DNA from: CAZNKU01 sp045654805
Lineage (GTDB): Bacteria; Bacillota; Clostridia; Monoglobales; Firm-18
Assembly (NCBI GenBank): GCA_045654805.1
Contig: JAZOOD010000067.1
Span: 1-64,000 of the forward strand
Length of the DNA: 64,000 nt
Direction: 5' to 3'
A model generated the notes under the pieces. The model searched no databases. It was not told the origin of the DNA and worked only from the letters and a program-made list of their open reading frames with translations. The translations under genes and the position numbers were made by a program. Of this stretch, positions 34,850-41,698 are shown one piece after another. Numbering within the stretch: position 1 is the first letter of the stretch; the number at the start of each line of letters is the position of its first letter.

Positions 34850-35530
34850 GTGGAATTAGTCAAGAAGTTAATTAAGTTCACTATCGCATTAACAATTTCT
34901 ATTTTGGGTACTGTTATTATAGTTAATGCGGATCCCGGTGTAGTTACCGGAAATGGAGTAAATTTCAGAAGTGGCCCGGGAACAGGGTACGATATATATG
35001 CATGTTTGCCAAGAGGTACATATGTTACAGTTGACAGTACAGAAGGCAACTGGTTCAAGATTACATACAATGGTGTAACTGGTTATATGTCTGCTGATTA
35101 TATTAGCGTTAGAAAAGGCGTCGAGGTTGACCGTTCAGGTCTTACGGTAGACAGGTACGGCACATCAGGTGAAACTATTGTAAACTATGCGGCTCAGTTT
35201 TTAGGTACTCCATATGTTTATGGTGGTACATCTCCAAGTGGTTTTGATTGTTCCGGATTTGTGTATTATGTGTACAGAAGTTTTGGTTATACATTGAATA
35301 GAACCGCTGCTGGTCAGAATTCTAATGGTATTTGGGTATCGAGGGACGCTCTTGTGCCTGGCGATATTGTATTGTTTAATACAAGCGGTGGTATTAGTCA
35401 TGCAGGCATTTATGTCGGCGGTGATCAGTTTATTCACGCTGTAAAACCAGGTACACCATTACAATATGACAGTTTGAATTCATCATATTATTCATCAAGA
35501 TACGTATCTGCAAGAAGAATTATTTATTAA
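34850..35530 (+). CDS. Secreted SH3 / NlpC-P60 peptidoglycan endopeptidase
   Basis: A 226-residue exported protein: signal peptide (about 1-28, KKLIKFTIALTISILGTVIIVNA), one bacterial SH3 domain (about 30-88, VVTGNGVNFRSGPGTGYD...GYMSADYISV) and a C-terminal NlpC/P60 domain (about 108-226) with catalytic C134 in FDCSGF, H184 in ISHAGIYVG and H196. It should cleave within the stem peptide of peptidoglycan. The frame extends 23 codons upstream across the promoter, so the GTG at 34850 behind TTGGAG is the real start. Control by a WalR-like regulator is suggested by the repeats upstream. Confidence 0.93.
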   Translation: MELVKKLIKFTIALTISILGTVIIVNADPGVVTGNGVNFRSGPGTGYDIYACLPRGTYVTVDSTEGNWFKITYNGVTGYMSADYISVRKGVEVDRSGLTVDRYGTSGETIVNYAAQFLGTPYVYGGTSPSGFDCSGFVYYVYRSFGYTLNRTAAGQNSNGIWVSRDALVPGDIVLFNTSGGISHAGIYVGGDQFIHAVKPGTPLQYDSLNSSYYSSRYVSARRIIY

Positions 35531-35535
35531 ATTTT

Positions 35536-35575
35536 AACAACCTTTGCATTTTTTTGATGTAAAGGTTGTTTTTCT
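35536..35575 (+). terminator. Terminator after the NlpC/P60 gene
   Basis: A 14-bp stem with one G-U pair (35536-35549 with 35557-35570, core AACAACCTTT / AAAGGTTGTT) is followed by TTTCTTTG. Confidence 0.85.
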
Positions 35576-35587
35576 TTGTTTTAGTAC

Positions 35588-35616
35588 TTGTCAAAATGAA
35601 AAAAATAGTATAAAAT
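35588..35616 (+). promoter_or_regulatory. Promoter of the DapF-like gene
   Basis: TTGTCA (35588-35593), a 17-base spacer and TAAAAT (35611-35616) lie 53 bases before the ATG. Confidence 0.5.
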
Positions 35617-35669
35617 AATAAAGAAAGGTATTCATTATACATTTTATGTTTTATCGAAAGGATTATTAT

Positions 35670-36494
35670 ATGATATTTACTAAAATGCATTGTGTGTGCA
35701 ATGATTTTTTAATTTTAAACTGCTTTGATGATATTATGGAAATTTCTGAAGATTTACCCGTTAAAGTATGTGACAGACATACTGGTATAGGTGCTGATGG
35801 ACTTGTTTTGATTTTATACTCAAATGATGCGGATTTCAGGATAGTTTTCTATAACATAGACGGAATTAAAGCACCTTGTAATACAAATATATTAAGGTGT
35901 GCGGCTAAATATGCATTGGATAATAAATTAGTTGATAAAAAAATGATTTCCATAGATACTGATAATGGAATAAAATATGTAGTGGTTAATGAAGATAATT
36001 CACTTACAATAAATATTGGGGAACCTGTATTTACACCTCAGCTTATTCCTGTTGACTATACAGGTGATGATTTTATCGAGAAGGTTATTTCGGTAGGTGC
36101 AGATGATTACGTGGCAAGTTGTGTGTCCATAAGTTCTAACCCGTGTACTGTAATTTTTACTGAAAATACAGATGAACTTAATGATATTGAAATTAACAAA
36201 ATTGCTCCGTATATTGAAAAACACAATGTTTTTCCGAATAGTTCAAATGTTATATTTGCTAATATTGTTGACAGAAATACCTTGCAGATACGTTGCTGGC
36301 AGATTAGAACAGGTGAAGTTATAGGTTGTGATTTTGGCGCAGTGGCAGCTTTTGTTGTGGCTAACTTTATTGGCAAGCTTGATGATAAAATAACTGCTGA
36401 ACTTTATGGTGGTGACTTGTCTTTGGAAATAAGTGATGATAATTTTGCATATGTTACCGGTTTTGCTGATAATGTTTTTGAAATTAACTGGTAA
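35670..36494 (+). CDS. Divergent diaminopimelate epimerase homologue
   Basis: At 274 residues it has the length and whole-chain layout of DapF: an N-terminal FTKMHCVCNDF (family MHGLGNDF), DGLVLI, FYNIDG and two catalytic-position cysteines, C70 and C220. The loops around them are changed: CGNG is CNTN, CGTG is CDFG, WERG is WQIR and GNPH is SNPC, so residues that hold the two carboxylate/amine ends of diaminopimelate in DapF are lost. It may be an epimerase for another amino acid or a decaying gene. Ddh at 8509 already makes meso-diaminopimelate. GAAAGGA fits the ATG at 35670, which gives the family start. Confidence 0.75.
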   Translation: MIFTKMHCVCNDFLILNCFDDIMEISEDLPVKVCDRHTGIGADGLVLILYSNDADFRIVFYNIDGIKAPCNTNILRCAAKYALDNKLVDKKMISIDTDNGIKYVVVNEDNSLTINIGEPVFTPQLIPVDYTGDDFIEKVISVGADDYVASCVSISSNPCTVIFTENTDELNDIEINKIAPYIEKHNVFPNSSNVIFANIVDRNTLQIRCWQIRTGEVIGCDFGAVAAFVVANFIGKLDDKITAELYGGDLSLEISDDNFAYVTGFADNVFEINW

Positions 36495-36551
36495 TTTTGC
36501 ATTTATACGACATAATATATTATGACGATTAAAGTTTAGTAGGTGTATATA

Positions 36552-37196
36552 TTGTTTAAAAGAATTCGAAATGATGTTAAAACAGTACTTGATCGTGACC
36601 CTGCGGCAAGAAGCTTTTTTGAAGTTTTTTTTCTCTATTCGGGTGTTAAAGCAATCAGTTATTACAGAGTAGCACATTGGTTTTATACAAAAAAACTTTA
36701 TTTTATAGCAAGATATTTGTCACAACGTGCAAGACGTATTACAGGTATAGAAATACATCCGGCGGCTATTATTGGTGATGGTGTGTTTATAGACCATGGT
36801 ATGGGAGTTGTAATTGGAGAAACAACTATAATTGGTGATAACTGCACAATCTATCAGGGGGTAACACTTGGCGGTACAGGTAAAGATAAAGGGAAACGTC
36901 ACCCAACAATCGGAAATAATGTCGTTATCGGCTCCGGTGCAAAGGTTTTGGGTCCTTTTACTGTTGGTGATAATTCTAAAATTGCTGCCAATGCTGTTGT
37001 TTTGTCTGAGGTCCCTGCTAACTGTACTGTTGTGGGTGTGCCGGGACGTGTTGTCCGGAAGAACAATGTTAAGGTTAATATTGTTGCAGACCTTGATCAG
37101 GTTCATATTCCCGACCCGATTTCTATGGAGCTTTGCAAGTTGAATGTAAGGTTGGATAAGCTAGAAAAGGAGAATATTAAAAATGAAAATATATAA
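36552..37196 (+). CDS. cysE: Serine O-acetyltransferase
   Basis: A 214-residue protein with an N-terminal helical region (KRIRNDVKTVLDRDPAARSFFEV) and a left-handed hexapeptide beta-helix (about 65-165) with TGIEIHPAA, FIDHGMGVVIGETT, YQGVTLGGTGK and VVGVPGRVV. It acetylates serine, the first step to cysteine. The GTG at 36543 is inside the TAGGTG ribosome site; TTG at 36552 gives the usual family start MFKRIRND. It overlaps cysS by 14 bases. Confidence 0.95.
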   Translation: MFKRIRNDVKTVLDRDPAARSFFEVFFLYSGVKAISYYRVAHWFYTKKLYFIARYLSQRARRITGIEIHPAAIIGDGVFIDHGMGVVIGETTIIGDNCTIYQGVTLGGTGKDKGKRHPTIGNNVVIGSGAKVLGPFTVGDNSKIAANAVVLSEVPANCTVVGVPGRVVRKNNVKVNIVADLDQVHIPDPISMELCKLNVRLDKLEKENIKNENI

Positions 37197-38577
37197 TACA
37201 TTAACTAGGCAAAAGGAAGAATTTGTACCAATAGTTCCAAATGAAGTTAAAATGTATTCCTGCGGACCTACTGTTTACAATTATTTTCATATTGGTAACG
37301 CAAGACCGTTTATAATTTTTGACACAATGCGTAGATACCTTGAGTACAATGGTTATAATGTTACCTTTGTGCAGAATTTTACTGATATAGATGATAAAAT
37401 GATTAATAGAGCAAATGATGAGGGTATTACTGTTAAGGAACTTGGTGAGCGATTTATTGCTGAATATTTTAATGATGCAGATTCACTAGGAATCCGTAGA
37501 GCATCATTTCATCCAAAGGCTACTGAAAATATTGATTCAATCATTGCAATTGTTAAGAAGCTTGAGGAAAACGGCTATGCATATAATGTAGACGGCGATG
37601 TTTATTTTTCAACAAAGAAATTTAAAGAATACGGAAAGCTTTCCCATCAACCCCTTGATGATTTGGAAGCAGGTGCAAGAATTGACGTAAATGAAAGCAA
37701 AAATGACCCGATGGATTTTGCTCTATGGAAAAAACAAAAACCCGGTGAACCTGCGTGGGAAAGTCCATGGGGAATGGGTAGACCGGGATGGCATATTGAA
37801 TGTTCTGCTATGGCAAACAAATTTTTAGGTGAAACAATTGATATACACAGCGGCGGGCAGGATTTGATTTTTCCTCACCACGAAAATGAAATTGCTCAAA
37901 GCGAATGTGCCAACTGTAAGCCTTTTGCAAAATATTGGATGCATAACGGATATATAAATGTTGACAATAAAAAGATGTCAAAATCACTAGGGAACTTTTT
38001 TACAGTACGTGATGTACTTAAGGAATTTGATGGAGAGGTTATTCGTTTCTTTATGTTGTCAGCACATTACAGAAGTCCTATTAACTTCTCAAAAGACCTT
38101 ATCGAACAGGCTAAAACAGGGCTTGAAAGATTATATACATGTATTAATAACCTTGAATTTTTAAAACAAAATTCAAGTGTCGGTAATTTAAATAATGAAG
38201 TCAAGGAATTATGTACAAAATATAAATTAGCTTTTTGTGAAGCTATGGATGATGATTTAAATACCGGTCTTGCAATAGCTGCATTATTTGATTTTGTAAG
38301 AGATATTAATTCGAGATTCACTTCAACTTCTGTACAGAGTATTGAAGATATTGATGAATGTATTAATATGTTAAAAGAATTAGGTGAAGTTTTGGGTATA
38401 TTACAAAATACCGAAACAGACTCTATTGATAATGAAATAGAGGAATTAATAACCAAACGTCAGGAAGCAAGAAAGAACAAGAATTTTGCTTTAGCTGATG
38501 AAATTAGAGATAACTTAAAGGCTCAGGGAATTATCCTTGAGGATACGCCAAACGGTGTAAAGTGGAAAAGAGTGTAA
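37183..38577 (+). CDS. cysS: Cysteine-tRNA ligase
   Basis: A 464-residue class I synthetase with Zn/substrate cysteine C27 in YSCGPTVYN, HIGN at 36-39, IECSAMANKFLGETIDIHSGG with further zinc ligands, HHENEIAQSE and KMSKSLGN. It charges tRNA-Cys. The arrangement cysE-cysS-mrnC is the standard Firmicutes operon and links cysteine synthesis with its use. AAAGGAG lies within cysE, so translation is coupled. Confidence 0.98.
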   Translation: MKIYNTLTRQKEEFVPIVPNEVKMYSCGPTVYNYFHIGNARPFIIFDTMRRYLEYNGYNVTFVQNFTDIDDKMINRANDEGITVKELGERFIAEYFNDADSLGIRRASFHPKATENIDSIIAIVKKLEENGYAYNVDGDVYFSTKKFKEYGKLSHQPLDDLEAGARIDVNESKNDPMDFALWKKQKPGEPAWESPWGMGRPGWHIECSAMANKFLGETIDIHSGGQDLIFPHHENEIAQSECANCKPFAKYWMHNGYINVDNKKMSKSLGNFFTVRDVLKEFDGEVIRFFMLSAHYRSPINFSKDLIEQAKTGLERLYTCINNLEFLKQNSSVGNLNNEVKELCTKYKLAFCEAMDDDLNTGLAIAALFDFVRDINSRFTSTSVQSIEDIDECINMLKELGEVLGILQNTETDSIDNEIEELITKRQEARKNKNFALADEIRDNLKAQGIILEDTPNGVKWKRV

Positions 38578-38960
38578 TGAGCGGGGTTGATATTTTGACT
38601 GATGCACAGCAATATTCTCCATTGGTACTTGCGTATATGGGAGATGCGGTTTATGAATTGTATGTTCGTAGAATGCTAATCGATAAAGCTAATACACAGG
38701 TTGACAGACTCCATAAATCTGCTATACAGATTGTAAAGGCAGAAGCACAGTGTGAAGCCTTCAGAAAAATTGAAAACGAACTTACAGAGAAGGAAATGGC
38801 TGTATTCAAGCGGGGAAGAAATACAAAGTCAAGTGTCCCTAAACACTCGTCAGTTGCAGAATACAGAACAGCTACTGGTCTGGAAGCTTTAATTGGGTAC
38901 ATATATCTTACGGGTGATACTAATCGCCTGGATTATATTATGAACTTAATTTTAGAATAA
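38577..38960 (+). CDS. mrnC: Mini-ribonuclease 3 MrnC
   Basis: A 127-residue RNase III catalytic domain without a double-stranded RNA-binding domain: PLVLAYMGDAVYELYVRR carries the signature acidic residue and YRTATGLEALIGYIYL the second. Mini-III matures 23S rRNA in Firmicutes by cutting the base of its precursor stem. The ATG overlaps the cysS stop (TAATG). A GTG at 38562 is also in frame but is less well placed relative to the ribosome site. Confidence 0.93.
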   Translation: MSGVDILTDAQQYSPLVLAYMGDAVYELYVRRMLIDKANTQVDRLHKSAIQIVKAEAQCEAFRKIENELTEKEMAVFKRGRNTKSSVPKHSSVAEYRTATGLEALIGYIYLTGDTNRLDYIMNLILE

Positions 38961-38973
38961 AGACGGTGATTAA

Positions 38974-39819
38974 TTGAAAAAAACAACAAAAGTTTTAAAG
39001 AAATACCTTTCAATAACTATGGGATGTATGCTCGCGGGTTTTTCACTTAGTTGTTTTTTGGCTCCAAATGACATTATTGCAGGTGGAGTATCAGGTGTGG
39101 CTACTATTATTAATCATTTTACTTCATTACCTATTGGGTTAATGATTATGTTAATTAATATCCCTATATTTATATGTGGGGTAATAAAGTTTGGTAAATC
39201 ATTGGGTATTTCAACATTATATGCAACTATTGCACTATCTGTTTTTACAGACATTTTTTCTGCTATTGGAATGCTTACCGATGATATGCTTTTAGCATCA
39301 GTTTTTGGGGGAATAATTGCTGGTGCAGGTTATGGTATTGTATTTTATTGTAAAGCCACAACCGGCGGTGTTGATATTATTGCTAATATTATTAAAACTA
39401 AATACAGACATTTTCAACTTGGTAAAATTATATTGATAGTTGATCTTGTGATTATTTTGTTTGCGATGTATGTGTATAAAAACATCAACATAGGTCTTTA
39501 TTCGATAATTGCACTATGGCTTACTGCATATGTGCTTGATATGATTTTAGAGGGTTTTAATTTTGCTAAACTTGTCTTGATTATATCTGATAATTATGAG
39601 GAAATTGCAAAATTAATCAATACAAAGCTTAAAAGAGGTGCAACTTTTTTAAACGGACAAGGCACATATACCAATCATTCTAAAAAAGTTATAATGTGTA
39701 CTATTAAAGAAAAAGAAATTCCTATGCTTAAGGATATAATAAAGTCCGTTGATAATGATTCATTTGTTCTTATAACCGATGCCAGAGAAGTTTTAGGTGA
39801 AGGTTTTTTAGAACATTGA
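38974..39819 (+). CDS. YitT family membrane protein (DUF2179)
   Basis: A 281-residue protein with about five or six membrane segments in the first 190 residues (LAPNDIIAGGVSGVATIINH, GGIIAGAGYGIVFYCKATTGGVDIIA) and a C-terminal cytoplasmic DUF2179 domain (about 200-280, RGATFLNGQGTYTNHSKKVIMCTI). These proteins are widespread in Firmicutes; the transported substrate, if any, is unknown. Translation starts at TTG behind GGTGAT. It is 14 bases after mrnC, so probably on the same transcript. Confidence 0.9.
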   Translation: MKKTTKVLKKYLSITMGCMLAGFSLSCFLAPNDIIAGGVSGVATIINHFTSLPIGLMIMLINIPIFICGVIKFGKSLGISTLYATIALSVFTDIFSAIGMLTDDMLLASVFGGIIAGAGYGIVFYCKATTGGVDIIANIIKTKYRHFQLGKIILIVDLVIILFAMYVYKNINIGLYSIIALWLTAYVLDMILEGFNFAKLVLIISDNYEEIAKLINTKLKRGATFLNGQGTYTNHSKKVIMCTIKEKEIPMLKDIIKSVDNDSFVLITDAREVLGEGFLEH

Positions 39820-39840
39820 TTATAAATATTAACTAACGAA

Positions 39841-39872
39841 GGGGAGGGTAGCAATTTTATATTGCGAAAATT
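39841..39872 (+). promoter_or_regulatory. Structured ribosome site of the transketolase operon
   Basis: A strong GGGGAGGG (39841-39848) is 25 bases before the ATG, too far for normal use, but GCAAT-TTTAT-ATTGC (39851-39865) can fold into a hairpin that shortens the effective spacing to about nine bases. No canonical in-frame start codon lies closer. Confidence 0.4.
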
Positions 39873-40712
39873 ATGAACAACAGAGATTTGGAAATTATGG
39901 CATGTAAAATTAGACATCACATAATTAACGAAGTACACTCTGCAAAGGCAGGGCATCCGGGTGGTTCACTGTCTATGGCTGATATTATCACAGAGCTATA
40001 TTTTGAACAGATGAATGTAGACCCAAAAAATCCTAAGTGGGACAAGAGAGACAGATTTGTTTTGTCTAAAGGACATTGTTCTCCCGCACTATATGGTGCA
40101 TTGGCTGAAAAAGGCTTTTTCCCGGTAGAGGATTTACCAACATTTAGACATACAGGAAGTTATTTGCAGGGACATCCGAGCCTTAAAGATACTCCTGGAG
40201 TAGATATGTCTACAGGTTCTCTTGGTCAGGGTATTTCTGCTGCAAATGGTATGGCTATTGCAGCAAAGCTTAATGGTGATGATTACCGTGTATACACAGT
40301 TTTAGGTGATGGTGAAATTGAAGAAGGTCAGGTGTGGGAGGCTGCTATGTTTGCTGCTCACTATAAGCTTGATAATCTTTGTGCAGTAGTTGACTGGAAC
40401 GGTTTGCAGATTGATGGTAGAATTGAAGATGTTATGTCATCTCTTCCTATTGATGAGAAATTTGCAGCTTTCGGTTGGAATGTAATATTAGTTGATGCTC
40501 ACGATTTTGATTCATTAAGAGATGGATTTAATAAAGCTAAGGAATGCAAGGGGAAACCAACAGTTTTGGTTGCTAAGAGCACAAAGGGTAAGGGAGTTTC
40601 CTTTATGGAAAATCTTGCAAGCTGGCACGGCGTTGCTCCTAACGATGAACAACGTGCACAGGCTATTGCTGAACTTGATGAAAAATTAGCTGAATTGGGA
40701 GGTAAAATGTAA
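39873..40712 (+). CDS. Transketolase, N-terminal subunit
   Basis: A 279-residue protein equal to the thiamine-diphosphate-binding N-terminal third of transketolase: KAGHPGGSLSMADI, DRFVLSKGHCSPALYG, GSLGQGISAANGMAIA and the ThDP motif GDGEIEEGQVWEAAMFAAHY...WN. With the next gene it transfers two-carbon units between sugar phosphates in the non-oxidative pentose phosphate pathway. Split transketolases are common in Clostridia. The stop overlaps the second-subunit region by one base. Confidence 0.95.
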   Translation: MNNRDLEIMACKIRHHIINEVHSAKAGHPGGSLSMADIITELYFEQMNVDPKNPKWDKRDRFVLSKGHCSPALYGALAEKGFFPVEDLPTFRHTGSYLQGHPSLKDTPGVDMSTGSLGQGISAANGMAIAAKLNGDDYRVYTVLGDGEIEEGQVWEAAMFAAHYKLDNLCAVVDWNGLQIDGRIEDVMSSLPIDEKFAAFGWNVILVDAHDFDSLRDGFNKAKECKGKPTVLVAKSTKGKGVSFMENLASWHGVAPNDEQRAQAIAELDEKLAELGGKM

Positions 40713-41647
40713 TGGCTGATATGATTGCAACAAGAGAATCTTACGGCAAAGCTTTGGCTGAATTTGGTGATACATATGATATGGTTGTTATGGATGCTGA
40801 CCTTTCCGGTTCAACCAAAACAGGCGTTTTTGCTAAAAAATTCCCTGAAAGATTTATTAACTGCGGTATAGCAGAAGGTAATATGATGACAACCGCTGCC
40901 GGTATTGCAACAACAGGCAAGACTGTTTTTGCTTCAACATTTGCAGTTTTTGCATCAGGAAGAGCTTTTGAACAAATCAGAAATTCAATCTGCTATCCAA
41001 ACCTTAATGTTAAGATAGGTGCTACTCATGCGGGTATTTCTGTTGGTGAAGACGGTGCGTCACATCAGGCTATTGCTGATATGGCTGTAATGCGTGCATT
41101 ACCTAATATGGTTGTAATAAATCCTGCTGATGATGTTGAAGCAAGATGTGCTATTAAGGCTGCTATTGAGCATGAAGGACCTGTATATTTAAGACTTGGC
41201 AGACTTCCTGTTCCTGTAATATTTGATGAAGCCACATATAAGTTTGAAATAGGCAAAGGACAGCTTATTAATGATGGTAGTGATATTACAATTGTTGCAA
41301 CAGGACTTATGGTTCCTGAAGCTATGAAAGCTGTTGAAATGCTTAAGGCAGAAGGTATCAGTGCAAGGTTAATTAATATCCATACAATCAAACCTATGGA
41401 TAAGGATATTATTGTAAAGGCTGCAAAAGAAACAGGACATATTCTGACTGTTGAAGAGCATTCAATTATTGGTGGTCTTGGCGGTGCAGTAGCGGAAGTT
41501 CTTGCTGAAGAATATCCATGCAAGATGACAAGAATGGGTGTCAAGGATGTATTTGGACAGTCCGGTAAACCTTCTGAACTTTTAGAAATATATGAACTTA
41601 CTGACAAACATATTGCCGCAAAAGTAAAAGAAATTTTAAGTAAATAA
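40712..41647 (+). CDS. Transketolase, C-terminal subunit
   Basis: A 311-residue protein with the transketolase pyrimidine-binding domain (about 5-165: MDADLSGSTKTGVFAKKFP, FINCGIAEGNMM, GATHAGISVGEDGASHQ) and the C-terminal domain (about 185-305: VATGLMVPEAMKAVEML, VEEHSIIGGLGGAVAE). It needs the adjacent N-terminal subunit to form the active site. It ends in a strong bidirectional terminator facing the minus-strand surface-protein gene. The nominal 40712 start is taken from the ATG overlapping the previous stop by one base. Confidence 0.95.
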   Translation: MADMIATRESYGKALAEFGDTYDMVVMDADLSGSTKTGVFAKKFPERFINCGIAEGNMMTTAAGIATTGKTVFASTFAVFASGRAFEQIRNSICYPNLNVKIGATHAGISVGEDGASHQAIADMAVMRALPNMVVINPADDVEARCAIKAAIEHEGPVYLRLGRLPVPVIFDEATYKFEIGKGQLINDGSDITIVATGLMVPEAMKAVEMLKAEGISARLINIHTIKPMDKDIIVKAAKETGHILTVEEHSIIGGLGGAVAEVLAEEYPCKMTRMGVKDVFGQSGKPSELLEIYELTDKHIAAKVKEILSK

Positions 41648-41658
41648 TTGTTAATGAT

Positions 41659-41692
41659 AAAACCCTGTATTTTTTAAATACAGGGTTTTTGT
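41659..41692. terminator. Bidirectional terminator
   Basis: A 14-bp stem (41659-41672 with 41676-41689, core AAAACCCTGTA / TACAGGGTTTT) with T on one side and A on the other terminates transketolase and the convergent surface-protein gene. Confidence 0.88.
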
Positions 41693-41698
41693 TATATT

